From contig CACNXP010000002.1 in the NCBI GenBank assembly GCA_902624465.1, forward strand, positions 42,264 to 106,263: a stretch of DNA of 64,000 nt, written 5' to 3'. Below, one piece after another: positions 17,285-26,665 of the stretch (positions within the stretch are counted from its first letter, which is position 1; every line of letters begins with the position of its first letter). This DNA is from an uncultured Pelagibacteraceae bacterium (GTDB lineage: Bacteria; Pseudomonadota; Alphaproteobacteria; Pelagibacterales; Pelagibacteraceae). The notes beneath the pieces were generated by a model that saw only the letters and a program-made list of their open reading frames with translations, searched no databases and was not told the DNA's origin. Both the position numbers and the translations under genes were made by a program.

Positions 17285-18757
17285 ATGGAAAATTTATCTT
17301 TAATGCTAGCTCCTTTATTAAGTTCAAAGTTAATGATTGTATTAATTTTTGGAACACTTTTTGGTTTAATACTTGGTGTTTTACCTGGACTTGGACCTAC
17401 AACAGGAGGTGCTTTAATTTTACCTTTTACAATGACATTAGATCCTTTATCAGCAATTGTTTTATTGACTGCGATTTACTGTGCTGGAACTTATGGAGGT
17501 GCAATCACGGCAGTTTTAATAAACACACCTGGAACCCCAGCTGCTGCTGCTACTTGCTTAGATGGATATCCACTCGCACAAAAAGGAGAAGCTGGAAGAG
17601 CTCTGGGTATGGCCACTGTATCAAGTACAATTGGAGGTATCTTTAGTGTTGTAGTTTTGGTTTTTTTTGCTCCACTGCTTGCTCAATTAGCATATGAATT
17701 TGGTCAACCAGAATATTTTGCTTTAGCAATCTTTGGTTTGACGATGCTTGCATCTATAGGTGAGGGAAGTCCAATAAAAAATTTAATAGCGGGAGCATTT
17801 GGTATTTTAATTTCAACTATTGGCAAAGACTTCATGACATCAATTGATAGATTCACTTTTGGTATAAATGAATTATCTGAGGGAATAGGATTTATTCCTG
17901 TCGTTGTTGGATTATTTGCCATAAGTGAAATGTTAACTCAATCAACTTTATTAGACCAAATATTCAACAGAGTAGCTTTAAAAGCAGTTAAACTTCCATC
18001 AATTTCAGATTATAAAAAAACTTGGATTACTATTATAAGATCATCAGGAATTGGATCTTTTATTGGAGTTTTACCTGCTGAGGGTGGAACAGTTGCGTCA
18101 TTAATTGGATATTCTGAAGCAAAAAGATGGTCAAAAAATCCAGAAGAATTTGGAAAAGGTTCTGTAGAGGGAATTGCCGGGGCTGAAGCTGCCAATAATG
18201 CTGCTACAGGTGGTGCGATGGTACCAACGCTGGCACTTGGAATTCCAGGAAGTGCAACAACAGCAGTAATTTTGACAGGTCTTATTATTCATGGTGTTAG
18301 ACCAGGCCCAGATCTATTTAGAGAACAACCAGATTTTCTCTATGGAATTTTTGGTTCAATGTTAATTGCAAATGTTTTATTTTTTATATTCGGTTTTTTT
18401 GGCGCCAAAATTTTTGCAAGAATAACTTTAGTTCCAAATAAATTACTTTGGCCAATGATTTTTGCAGTGTCCGTTTGTGGAACATATTCTCTTAGTCAAT
18501 CAATTCTAGACGTATGGATAATGTTATTTTTTGGAGTAATCGGATTCTTTATGAGACGTTATGGTTTTTCAGTTGTGCCGGTCATTATAGGTTTGATTTT
18601 AGGAGAATTGGTTGAAGGAACTTTGAGACAATCTTTAGTTATCTTTGAAGGAGACTGGTTAAGATTTTTAACAAGACCTATAGCTGTAACTTTTTTCATT
18701 TTATCTTTAATTGCTTTAATTTTTCCTTTATTAAGAAAGAAAAAATCAAATGAATAA
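17285..18757 (+). CDS. tctA: TctA-type large permease
   Basis: The large membrane subunit of the TTT transporter, 490 residues and about 11-12 transmembrane segments. Family signatures are clear: GLILGVLPGLGPTTGGALILP near residue 27, INTPGTPAAAATCLDGYPLA near 80, and the duplicated GVLPAEGGTVASLIGY and ALGIPGSATTAVILTGLIIHG further on. It starts two bases after the tctB stop and overlaps the downstream SDR gene by eight bases, tying transport to catabolism. Confidence 0.95.
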   Translation: MENLSLMLAPLLSSKLMIVLIFGTLFGLILGVLPGLGPTTGGALILPFTMTLDPLSAIVLLTAIYCAGTYGGAITAVLINTPGTPAAAATCLDGYPLAQKGEAGRALGMATVSSTIGGIFSVVVLVFFAPLLAQLAYEFGQPEYFALAIFGLTMLASIGEGSPIKNLIAGAFGILISTIGKDFMTSIDRFTFGINELSEGIGFIPVVVGLFAISEMLTQSTLLDQIFNRVALKAVKLPSISDYKKTWITIIRSSGIGSFIGVLPAEGGTVASLIGYSEAKRWSKNPEEFGKGSVEGIAGAEAANNAATGGAMVPTLALGIPGSATTAVILTGLIIHGVRPGPDLFREQPDFLYGIFGSMLIANVLFFIFGFFGAKIFARITLVPNKLLWPMIFAVSVCGTYSLSQSILDVWIMLFFGVIGFFMRRYGFSVVPVIIGLILGELVEGTLRQSLVIFEGDWLRFLTRPIAVTFFILSLIALIFPLLRKKKSNE

Positions 18758-19499
18758 ATATAGTTTTGAAAATAGGGTCGCAGTTGTAACAGGTGGAGCA
18801 CAAGGATTTGGCTATGCGATTTCAAAAAGAATTATAGAGTCAGGTGGAAAAGTAATTATCTGGGATATTGACAAGTCTGCAATTGATAAAGCAAAAAAAG
18901 AAATCAATTCAAATAATTTTCATTCTCAAGAAGTTGACATAATAGATTTTAAAAATATTGAAAACGCAATTAATGATATTGAAACAAAATTTGGAAAAAT
19001 AGATATTTTTGTAAATAATGCTGGCATGACAGGTATGAATGCTAAAGTTTGGGAATATCCTTTAGATGAGTGGAAAAAAGTAATTGACTTAAATCTAAAT
19101 GCAACTTTTTATTGTTGTCGAGCTATAGTTCCTCACATGATCAAAAATAATTATGGTAGAATAATTAATATTGCTTCTATTGCGGGTAAAGAGGGTAATC
19201 CAAATGCAAGCGCCTATAGCACATCCAAAGCAGGAGTAATTGGTTTGACAAAATCCTTGGGCAAGGAGCTAGCTGATAAAAATATTGCTGTAAATTGTGT
19301 CACACCAGCTGCAGCAAAAACGAGAATTTTTGACCAGATGACAGAAGAACATATAAACTATATGTTGTCTAAAATACCAAGAAATCGGTTTGCGAAAGTA
19401 GATGAATTAGCTTCCTTGGTATGCTGGTTAGCAAGTGAAGAAAATTCATTTAGCACAGCGGCGGTATTTGATTTGAGTGGTGGAAGAGCAACATATTAA
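18750..19499 (+). CDS. Short-chain dehydrogenase/reductase, candidate 2-keto-3-deoxy-acid dehydrogenase
   Basis: A classical SDR of 249 residues: cofactor motif TGGAQGFGYAI near 12, NNAG near 88, active-site Ser in NIASIAGK and YSTSKAG (Tyr-x3-Lys) near 154. The Asp in WDID after the second strand favours NAD. It overlaps tctA and precedes the FAH-family hydrolase, so by analogy with the L-rhamnonate and L-fuconate pathways it could oxidise a 2-keto-3-deoxy acid to a 2,4-diketo acid. That role is inferred from gene context. Confidence 0.82.
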   Translation: MNKYSFENRVAVVTGGAQGFGYAISKRIIESGGKVIIWDIDKSAIDKAKKEINSNNFHSQEVDIIDFKNIENAINDIETKFGKIDIFVNNAGMTGMNAKVWEYPLDEWKKVIDLNLNATFYCCRAIVPHMIKNNYGRIINIASIAGKEGNPNASAYSTSKAGVIGLTKSLGKELADKNIAVNCVTPAAAKTRIFDQMTEEHINYMLSKIPRNRFAKVDELASLVCWLASEENSFSTAAVFDLSGGRATY

Positions 19500-19511
19500 A
19501 AAGGAGAATAA

Positions 19512-20360
19512 ATGAAATTGTGTAGAATAGGAAATATTGAAAAAGAAAAGCCGGCAATAATAGATAAAGAAAATAATTATCGAGATTTGTCCTCAATTAT
19601 TGATGATTTAAATCCTGACACTTTAAATTTTGATACAATTGAAAAAATAAAAAAAATAGATATTTCTACTTTACCTAAACTAGAGTCAAACTCTAGAATT
19701 GGCGCTTGTGTTTCTAATCCATCAAAATTTATTGGAATAGGTTTGAATTTTAAAGATCATGCTGAAGAACAAAATTTACCAATACCTAAAGAACCAATAA
19801 TTTTTTCAAAATTTACCAGCTGTATCACAGGACCTAACGATCCTATTATTGTTCCAAAGGGATCTAACCATACAGATTGGGAAGTAGAATTAGGTTTTGT
19901 TATAGGAAAAAAAGCTATTAATGTGAGTGTTGAGAATGCAATGGATTATGTTCTTGGTTTTTTTCTAGTGAATGATGTTAGTGAAAGAAATTTTCAAAAA
20001 AACAAAGGTTTAACTTGGGATAAAGGAAAGGGATTTGATACTTTTGGTCCAATTGGCCCTTATATAGTTACAAAAGATGAAGTTACAGATTTTCAAAAAC
20101 TTAATATGTTTTTAGATGTTGATGGAAAAAGAATGCAAACTGGAAATACTGAACATATGATATTTGATATAAAAACGTTAGTCTCTTATATGAGCTCGTG
20201 CATGAGTTTACATCCAGGAGACATTTGTTGCACTGGAACGCCTCCAGGTGTTGGGGAAAATATGAGTCCGCCTCATTTTTTAAAGGGAGGTGAGGAAGTA
20301 GTTTTAGGTGTTGATAAACTCGGTACCCAAAAACATCAAGTTGTTCCTTACAAGGAATAA
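19512..20360 (+). CDS. Fumarylacetoacetate hydrolase-family protein, candidate 2,4-diketo-3-deoxy-acid hydrolase
   Basis: A 282-residue FAH-family enzyme. Metal ligands appear in IGIGLNFKDHAEE, the DWEVELGFVIGK block (Glu/Glu/Asp) and the C-terminal CTGTPPGVG. The family hydrolyses C-C bonds of diketo acids or tautomerises them. Directly following an SDR in a cluster with a rhamnonate-dehydratase-like enzyme, it matches the order seen in bacterial L-rhamnose/L-fucose routes ending in pyruvate plus lactate. A strong AAGGAG precedes the ATG. Confidence 0.85.
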   Translation: MKLCRIGNIEKEKPAIIDKENNYRDLSSIIDDLNPDTLNFDTIEKIKKIDISTLPKLESNSRIGACVSNPSKFIGIGLNFKDHAEEQNLPIPKEPIIFSKFTSCITGPNDPIIVPKGSNHTDWEVELGFVIGKKAINVSVENAMDYVLGFFLVNDVSERNFQKNKGLTWDKGKGFDTFGPIGPYIVTKDEVTDFQKLNMFLDVDGKRMQTGNTEHMIFDIKTLVSYMSSCMSLHPGDICCTGTPPGVGENMSPPHFLKGGEEVVLGVDKLGTQKHQVVPYKE

Positions 20361-20380
20361 TATAAATTTTTATTTATTAA

Positions 20381-21088
20381 ATGTTAGAATTATTAATTGC
20401 TCTAGGTGCAGGTTTGATAAGTTTTTTATCACCTTGTGTATTACCCTTAATACCTGGATATATTTCTTATATATCTGGTAATTCACTAAATGAATTAATA
20501 GAAAAAAAAAATGTTAACTTAATTCCAATATTTCTTTTCACAATTGGTTTTTCAATTGTTTTTATAATTTTCGGTGCCGCATCAACTTTTCTGGGTCAAG
20601 TTTTACTTCAGAACACAAATGAGCTGAGAATTGGTGCCGGTTTAGTAATATGCTTTTTATCCTTACATCTTATAGGAATTATAAATATCAAATTTCTTAA
20701 TTATGAAAAAAGACTTCATACAAATAAAAACACTAATTTTTTTAGTCCAATATTAATTGGTATGGCTTTCGCTTTTGGTTGGACACCTTGTATAGGTCCT
20801 ATTCTTGGTTCTATTTTGGCACTTGCCTCAACAGAAGAAAGTATTAACAGAGGTATAACACTTTTGTTTTTTTATTCCTTAGGTTTAGCTATACCATTTA
20901 TTCTATCTGGTTATTTGATACAGAGATTTTTGATTTTTTCTAAAAATTTTAAAAAGAATATAAATTTGATTTCAAAAATTGGTGGTGGAATATTGTTGAT
21001 TACTGGTATACTGATATTAACAAATCAATTACAAGCATTAGGTTATTATTTATTAAATATCTTTCCTTTTTTGCAAAATTTTGGATAA
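20381..21088 (+). CDS. ccdA: CcdA-type membrane thiol-disulfide carrier
   Basis: A 235-residue DsbD/CcdA-family membrane protein with six predicted transmembrane segments. The two redox cysteines are in SFLSPCVLPLIPGYI near residue 18 and FGWTPCIGPILGSI near 137, as in CcdA. It carries reducing power across the inner membrane for cytochrome c maturation or periplasmic thiol repair. It follows the FAH gene by 20 bases but is unlikely to share its function. Confidence 0.93.
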   Translation: MLELLIALGAGLISFLSPCVLPLIPGYISYISGNSLNELIEKKNVNLIPIFLFTIGFSIVFIIFGAASTFLGQVLLQNTNELRIGAGLVICFLSLHLIGIINIKFLNYEKRLHTNKNTNFFSPILIGMAFAFGWTPCIGPILGSILALASTEESINRGITLLFFYSLGLAIPFILSGYLIQRFLIFSKNFKKNINLISKIGGGILLITGILILTNQLQALGYYLLNIFPFLQNFG

Positions 21089-21094
21089 TTTATT

Positions 21095-21679
21095 ATGAAA
21101 ATTTATCAAATAGATTCTAGTGCAAGAAAAGAAGGCTCAACATCAAGAGCTCTGGCAAAAAAATTACTTGAAAAAATAAAAAAGCCTGAGGACGAAGTAA
21201 TATATAGAGATCTCAACGAGGAAATGGTTTTTGTTACTGGTTTAACAGAGTCGGGAATGAATATTGATGAGAAAGATCAAAATGAAAATCATAAAAAAAT
21301 GTTTGAACTTTCTAATCAATTGGTGAGCGAGTTAAAAAAGAGTGATATTATTATAATTTCAGCTCCAATTTATAATTATGGCCCTCCAGCAACTTTAAAA
21401 GCTTGGTCAGATTTAACAGCAAGAGTTGGGGAAACATTTAGATTTAAACCCAATGGTAGAAGAGAAGGATTATTAAAAAATAAGAGAGCTTACTTAGTAA
21501 TTACCTCGGGAGGTACAAAATTAAATAGTAATGAAGATTTTTTAACTCCATGGTTGAAATTTATTTTAAACTTTTTTGGTATAGATAAAGTCGAGACAAT
21601 TAGTGCAGACCAGATGGCTCTAGACTATGAAAAATCAATCAAAGACGCCCATTCTCAGATTGATAAAATTACATCTTAG
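21095..21679 (+). CDS. FMN-dependent NADH:quinone oxidoreductase/azoreductase (AzoR-like)
   Basis: A 194-residue flavodoxin-fold protein of the AzoR/NQO family. It shows the N-terminal DSSARKEGSTSRALA phosphate-binding loop, SAPIYNYGPPATLKAW near 90 (FMN and substrate site) and TSGGTK near 136. Such enzymes reduce quinones or azo compounds with two electrons and protect against electrophile stress. It begins seven bases after ccdA, so co-transcription is likely. Physiological substrate unknown. Confidence 0.85.
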   Translation: MKIYQIDSSARKEGSTSRALAKKLLEKIKKPEDEVIYRDLNEEMVFVTGLTESGMNIDEKDQNENHKKMFELSNQLVSELKKSDIIIISAPIYNYGPPATLKAWSDLTARVGETFRFKPNGRREGLLKNKRAYLVITSGGTKLNSNEDFLTPWLKFILNFFGIDKVETISADQMALDYEKSIKDAHSQIDKITS

Positions 21680-21748
21680 TCAATTATATTTTAGATATAA
21701 ATTTTGATTATTCTTTTCTTATTCAAGAAAATAAAATAGTATTATTTG

Positions 21749-21813
21749 CAAGGGGTGTCTTTATAGGCTGAGATCAAACCCTAAGAACCTGTCCGGTAAT
21801 TCAGAAAGGGAAA
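21749..21813 (+). ncRNA. TPP riboswitch (THI box)
   Basis: All core elements appear in order: AGGGGTGTC, the invariant GCTGAGATC, ACCCTAAGAACCTG, a CCGG-type stem and a closing AGGGA next to the start codon at 21815. The purine-rich 3' end (AAAGGGAAAG) is also the apparent ribosome binding site, so control is probably translational: thiamin pyrophosphate binding would hide it. It precedes the sodium symporter gene, marking that as a thiamin or precursor importer. Confidence 0.93.
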
Positions 21814-21814
21814 G

Positions 21815-23260
21815 ATGGATAACACATATTTTATAAGTCAATCTAGTGCATTATTTATTGTAATTATTATAAGTACAATTTTTTTATCCATAGGAGTAAT
21901 TTATTCCAGAAACTATCAAGGGTTAAAAAACTATCTTACAGCTAATAGGAATATTGGTTTTATTTCATTAACTACAAGCTTAACAGCGTCAGCATTGGGT
22001 GCATGGGTTTTGTTTGGACCAGCATCAGCTTCTTCATGGGGAGGGCTAGGTGCAATAATTGGATATTCATTAGGCACAGCATTTCCGATGTTTTTTTTTA
22101 TATATCTTGGAAAAAAAATTAGAAAAGAATTTCCAAAAGGCTCAACATTAATAGAATTTTTAAGAAAAAAATTTGGCAAAAGTTTATTCAAACTTATTTT
22201 AGCGATGACAATTTTTTATATGTTTATTTTCTTATGTGCTGAGGTTACTGCTGTAGCAGTTTTAATTAATTATATATCAGGCACTGAACTTTGGATTTCT
22301 GCATTAATAGTTCTTTTATGTACTTTATCTTACACATTATATGGAGGATTAAGAGTTTCAATATTAACTGATAATATTCAAATGATTGTAATTTGTTTTT
22401 TGTTATTAATTTCTTTAATATATATTTTATCTTATACAGGATCAAAATTCTCATTTGATTTTGTAAAAAATACAAACCCTCAGCTTTTGAGTGGATCCTA
22501 CATACCTGGGTATACAGCTGGTTTGACTTTTTTTATTGCAGTAGCTGCAACAAACCTATTCCATCAAGGGAATTGGCAACGAATTTATGCTGCAAAAGAT
22601 TATAGAACTTTAAAAAAAAGTCTAATTTTTTCTTTTATAATTATTGTGCCAATTGTTTTTTTTATGGGTTTTGTAGGACTAGTTGCATTTTCAATAGACT
22701 CATCAATAAGACCAGACCTTGGTTTTTTTTCTTTGTTATTAAGTGAGCAAGCATTTATGTTATCAATTTTAGTCATTATATTAGGTTTAGCTTTGACTAT
22801 ATCAACCATAGATACTTTAATTAATGCTATCTCGAGCTTGATTGTAGTAGATGGAAAAGCAACATTTAAACTTAAAAAGAAAATCAATTATTTGAATTTT
22901 TCAAAAAATATAATCATATTTTTATCCATGGTATCTTTTATAATAGCATCTTATGGATTCGATATTTTATATTTGTTTTTGTTAGCTGACTTATTTTGTT
23001 GTGCATTTGTGCTAACAGTTTTTTATAGTTTCTATAATAAAATAGATGAAAAAACTGCCTATATATCAATTATTATTGGACTTTTTGGTGGATTTTTATT
23101 ATTTCCTTCACCAGATTTTTCAAAAAGTTTTTTAGTTGGTATTTTGATTTCAAAAGAAGCATTAAGTCCTTTCATATCCCAATCATTATTATTTTTATCT
23201 TTTGTAGTCGCAACTTTTTTACCTTTTTTGGTTCTTAAAGCTAAAAAGTTTATTCATTAG
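21815..23260 (+). CDS. thiV: Sodium:solute symporter under TPP control, probable thiamin-precursor importer (ThiV type)
   Basis: A 481-residue SSS-family permease with about 13 hydrophobic segments. SSS features are the ASALGAWVLFGPASASSWGG stretch near residue 55, the GTAFPMFFFIYLGKKIR region, YTLYGGLRVSILTDNIQ near 178 and HQGNWQRIYAAKD near 254. The TPP riboswitch directly in front makes a thiamin-related substrate very likely; in SAR11 the equivalent riboswitch-linked symporter has been proposed to import the pyrimidine precursor HMP. The substrate itself is not visible in sequence. Confidence 0.88.
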   Translation: MDNTYFISQSSALFIVIIISTIFLSIGVIYSRNYQGLKNYLTANRNIGFISLTTSLTASALGAWVLFGPASASSWGGLGAIIGYSLGTAFPMFFFIYLGKKIRKEFPKGSTLIEFLRKKFGKSLFKLILAMTIFYMFIFLCAEVTAVAVLINYISGTELWISALIVLLCTLSYTLYGGLRVSILTDNIQMIVICFLLLISLIYILSYTGSKFSFDFVKNTNPQLLSGSYIPGYTAGLTFFIAVAATNLFHQGNWQRIYAAKDYRTLKKSLIFSFIIIVPIVFFMGFVGLVAFSIDSSIRPDLGFFSLLLSEQAFMLSILVIILGLALTISTIDTLINAISSLIVVDGKATFKLKKKINYLNFSKNIIIFLSMVSFIIASYGFDILYLFLLADLFCCAFVLTVFYSFYNKIDEKTAYISIIIGLFGGFLLFPSPDFSKSFLVGILISKEALSPFISQSLLFLSFVVATFLPFLVLKAKKFIH

Positions 23261-23301
23261 TTGATTGTATTAACTAAATTAATAGATATATATCTGACCG
23301 G

Positions 23302-24237
23302 ATGTCTGAAAATCAAATAGTTATTAACAATCTTTCTAAAGTTTATGACAACGGTTTTAAGGCGTTAAAAAAAATAAACTTAAATATTAAAAAAGGTGAA
23401 ATTTTTGCTATGCTTGGACCCAATGGTGCAGGTAAAACAACGCTGATAAGTATTATTTGTGGCATTGTAAAACCATCATCAGGAAAAATTACAGTTGAAG
23501 ACTTTGATATTATTGAGGATTACAGAGAAACAAGATCACGTATAGGTCTTGTTCCGCAGGAGTTAACTTTAGAGCAATTTGAAACTGTTTTTAATAACGT
23601 TTCATATTCAAGAGGTTTGTATGGAAAAAAACCAGATCCAAAACATATTGAAAAAGTCTTAAGACAACTCAGCCTTTGGGACAAAAAAGATTTGATTTTA
23701 AGACAATTATCTGGAGGTATGAAAAGAAGAGTTCTTATCGCTAAAGCACTCTCGCATGAACCTGAAATTTTATTTTTAGATGAACCTACCGCTGGTGTAG
23801 ATGTCGAACTTAGAAAAGAGATGTGGAAAGTTGTTGAAACTTTAAGAGAAACAGGTGTAACAATTATTTTAACAACACACTATATTGAGGAAGCTGAAGC
23901 GATCGCAGACCGGGTAGGAGTTATTAATCAAGGAGAAATTATTATTGTTGAGCAAAAGAAAGAGCTAATAAAAAAAATGGGTCGGAAAGTTTTATCTGTA
24001 GAATTACAAGAAGAAATTCAAGATGTACCAAGCTCATTAAAAAAATATAATTTGATAATTGGAAGTAACAAGATGTCTTTAGCATACACTTATAACTTAA
24101 AAGAAAAACAGACTGGGATTACAAATCTTTTACAAGATATTAAAGATTCTGGATTAAAACTAAGAGATCTAAAAACAGAGCAAAGTAATTTAGAAAAAAT
24201 ATTTGTAACTTTAGTAAAGGAAAATAATGAAAATTAA
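23302..24237 (+). CDS. ABC-2 type transporter, ATP-binding subunit
   Basis: A 311-residue ABC ATPase with Walker [10 protein letters not shown] near 38, Q-loop GLVPQEL, signature [15 protein letters not shown] near 142 and Walker [13 protein letters not shown]. The long C-terminal part (from about 220) is the variable domain of the drug/lipid exporter class (YadG, CcmA, NodI type). It overlaps the permease gene by 11 bases. Likely exports a lipid, polysaccharide or toxic compound; substrate unknown. Confidence 0.92.
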   Translation: MSENQIVINNLSKVYDNGFKALKKINLNIKKGEIFAMLGPNGAGKTTLISIICGIVKPSSGKITVEDFDIIEDYRETRSRIGLVPQELTLEQFETVFNNVSYSRGLYGKKPDPKHIEKVLRQLSLWDKKDLILRQLSGGMKRRVLIAKALSHEPEILFLDEPTAGVDVELRKEMWKVVETLRETGVTIILTTHYIEEAEAIADRVGVINQGEIIIVEQKKELIKKMGRKVLSVELQEEIQDVPSSLKKYNLIIGSNKMSLAYTYNLKEKQTGITNLLQDIKDSGLKLRDLKTEQSNLEKIFVTLVKENNEN

Positions 24238-24994
24238 TTTATATGGATTTAAAGCTATTTACTTTCATGAAATGGATAGATTTAGACGAACTTTAGGTCA
24301 ATCTCTTTTATCACCAGTAATTTCAACATCATTATATTTTATTGTTTTTGGTTCTGTGATTGGTGGGTATGTTCAAAAAATAGATGGTATCAGTTATGGA
24401 TCTTTTATAGTCCCAGGATTGTTAATGTTAACTTTGTTAACTCAATCAATAAGTAATACTTCTTTTGGAATTTTTTTTCCTAAATTTAATGGAACTATTT
24501 ATGAAATTTTAGCAGCACCAATATCCTCTTTTGAAATTGTCTTGGCATTTGTAAGTGCTGGAGCAACCAAAACACTTATTGTTGGTGTTGTAATCTTTTT
24601 AACAGCTCAATTTTTTGCTGATGTTCAAGTTCAATTCCCATTCCTGATGATTTTTTTGTTAGTTCTTGTTTCTTTTACATTTGCATTGTTTGGTTTTTTA
24701 ATTGGTTTAGTCAGCAAAGATTTCGAGCAAATGTCTATTATTCCTTCTTTAGTAATCACACCAATGGTATTTTTAGGTGGAAGTCTTTATTCTTTAGATA
24801 TGTTACCTGAGTTTTGGCAATTAATTACCTATTTTAATCCTGTAGTTTACTTAATAAATGGCCTTAGATACTCATTTTATGGAATATCAGATTTTAATAT
24901 TTGGATAAGTGTAGGTTTAATGATGTTATTTTTGTCAATTTGCATAATTATTGTCTCAATATTACTTAAAAGGGGTTACAGCATAAAATCTTAA
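24227..24994 (+). CDS. ABC-2 type transporter, permease subunit (YadH-like)
   Basis: A 255-residue ABC-2 membrane protein with six predicted transmembrane segments. Family marks are the [19 protein letters not shown] start, [20 protein letters not shown], the [13 protein letters not shown] coupling segment and [14 protein letters not shown] near 186. It pairs with the overlapping ATPase gene to form a two-subunit exporter. Its 3' end abuts convergent genes with only six AT-rich bases between. Confidence 0.9.
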   Translation: MKINLYGFKAIYFHEMDRFRRTLGQSLLSPVISTSLYFIVFGSVIGGYVQKIDGISYGSFIVPGLLMLTLLTQSISNTSFGIFFPKFNGTIYEILAAPISSFEIVLAFVSAGATKTLIVGVVIFLTAQFFADVQVQFPFLMIFLLVLVSFTFALFGFLIGLVSKDFEQMSIIPSLVITPMVFLGGSLYSLDMLPEFWQLITYFNPVVYLINGLRYSFYGISDFNIWISVGLMMLFLSICIIIVSILLKRGYSIKS

Positions 24995-25000
24995 AAAAAT

Positions 25001-25681
25001 TTATTTAAAAATTTTTTTTAGTTTTTTTAGGTTATCTAAATTGTCAACTGTGTACCATTTTCTTGGCATCACATCTGAAACATATAATTGTTTGATCTTA
25101 ATTAATCTTTTCCAGAGAATATTAAAGTCATCGGTTGGATTGATTTTTTCGTTTATTTTTTTTGGATTTAATATTTGAATACCAGTGCAGTAAATATCAG
25201 ATTTTTGTGTTCTTGAGAGTTTTTGTACAATATTTTTTTTTCTAAAAATAAAATCTCCCGCTAATCCCTTAATTGGTTTTGTTGGAATTAACATGCATAA
25301 TGGCTGACCTTTCTTATAATAGTCTTTCTCAATTTTTTTAAAATCAATATTTGTGACGTTGTCACAAGTTAAGACATAAATTGGTGAATTAAACGTTTTA
25401 AAAATAGAGTTGAATATCCACCATGAATTACCTTTTTTATCTGTATTTATTATTGAAGAAACTTTTTCTTCTATTAAATGTTTAGCTAAAATAGGCCCCT
25501 TATAACCAACTGAAATATGAATAAAATTTATATATTTTTTTAATCTTTTTATACCTCTCGCTATTAAAGAGGTTTGTTTAAATTTAACTAAACCTTTAGG
25601 TATTTTTTTTGTAAGAGGCATTAATCTGGTTCCTCGACCAGCTGCCATTATAAAAGCATGATTTATTTTTTTATAAGTCAT
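25001..25681 (-). CDS. Sugar-nucleotidyltransferase family protein
   Basis: A 226-residue GT-A fold NTP-transferase. The N-terminal AAGRGTRLMPLTKKIPKGL (residues 12-30) is the nucleotide-binding loop of sugar-1-phosphate nucleotidyltransferases; LTCDNVTNID carries the metal-binding Asp. It overlaps the upstream NAD-dependent epimerase/dehydratase gene by 11 bases, pointing to a joint role in making an activated sugar for a surface polymer. Specific sugar unknown. Confidence 0.82.
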   Translation of the reverse strand: MTYKKINHAFIMAAGRGTRLMPLTKKIPKGLVKFKQTSLIARGIKRLKKYINFIHISVGYKGPILAKHLIEEKVSSIINTDKKGNSWWIFNSIFKTFNSPIYVLTCDNVTNIDFKKIEKDYYKKGQPLCMLIPTKPIKGLAGDFIFRKKNIVQKLSRTQKSDIYCTGIQILNPKKINEKINPTDDFNILWKRLIKIKQLYVSDVMPRKWYTVDNLDNLKKLKKIFK

Positions 25682-26624
25682 TAGATTTCAGTCCGAATTT
25701 AATAATTTTTTGAATTTCAGACTGTGATAATCTTTTAGCATTTTCGGAGGAAACTATTTCTTTTAGTGGTTTTTTTAAAACATTATTAAAATCAATTACA
25801 AAATACTTTCTATTCTTAATTTTAACCTCTTTAGCATATTTCAACTCTTCCTCACCAATTAAATATTCATCTTGTCGATCACCTTTTCTTGATTGAATTA
25901 TTTTATATTTTCCACCAAATTTATTTGTCCAGACTTTTAGGAAATCAATCATTTTTGCAGATTTCATTTCAGCTGAAAGAATTTTACCATTCAATTTTTT
26001 TTTAAGTTTTAGAGCTTGATCAATCAAACTTACAGCTTCATTTACTGAGAAAAAAAATCGCCTCATGAAAGGTCCAGTAGTAAGTATAGTTTTATTTTTT
26101 TTATACATTTGTTTCCAAATCGGTAGAACAGATCCAGTAGACCATGTTACATTACCATATCTCACACAAATAAATTTAGTTTTACTATAAGATTTAATTG
26201 ATGAAAAAAGTCTTTCCATACAAGACTTACTTAACCCATAAATATTTTTAATTGGCGGTGATGCTTTGTCGGTTGAGACACCTATAACTGTTGGAACTTT
26301 TTTGTTTATACAAGCGCGGACAATATTTGTGGATCCAAGTATATTTATATCGATACATTCAAATGGAAATTTTTCTGATAAATCTACAAATTTTGTAGCA
26401 GCTGCATGAATTACGATATCAGGTTTAGTATAATTTAAACAATCATGCACTGATTCAATATTAGAAACATCTAAAGGCACTACTTCACAATTCGTTAAAT
26501 TCTTTACTAGGAAATTTTGTTTATTATTGCGAGCACCAAGAAAAACTTTATATTTTTTCTTATAAAAATTAGCTAAATTTCTTCCTAGATAACCTGTACC
26601 ACCTGTTATTAGAATTTTTTTCAT
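25671..26624 (-). CDS. NAD-dependent nucleotide-sugar epimerase/dehydratase (CapD/FnlA-like)
   Basis: A 317-residue extended SDR: GGTGYLGRNLA near 7, DVSN and HAAATKFVDLSE (substrate-binding segment), Ser/Thr in GVSTDKA near 124 and the YGLSK catalytic pair. The ATKFVDLSE-type and STDKA-type segments are those of UDP-GlcNAc 4,6-dehydratase/5-epimerases of surface polysaccharide pathways. It is divergent from the glycosyltransferase-like gene at 26666 with 41 bases between, and forms an operon with the nucleotidyltransferase. Confidence 0.85.
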   Translation of the reverse strand: MKKILITGGTGYLGRNLANFYKKKYKVFLGARNNKQNFLVKNLTNCEVVPLDVSNIESVHDCLNYTKPDIVIHAAATKFVDLSEKFPFECIDINILGSTNIVRACINKKVPTVIGVSTDKASPPIKNIYGLSKSCMERLFSSIKSYSKTKFICVRYGNVTWSTGSVLPIWKQMYKKNKTILTTGPFMRRFFFSVNEAVSLIDQALKLKKKLNGKILSAEMKSAKMIDFLKVWTNKFGGKYKIIQSRKGDRQDEYLIGEEELKYAKEVKIKNRKYFVIDFNNVLKKPLKEIVSSENAKRLSQSEIQKIIKFGLKSNDL

Positions 26625-26665
26625 TATTAAATGTTATAAATATGTTTATAATTTTAAAATAAATA

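Noticed and set aside
24990..25025. AT-only hairpin between the convergent ABC permease and nucleotidyltransferase genes
   Set aside because: Made only of A and T runs; could form by chance in this composition and overlaps coding ends.
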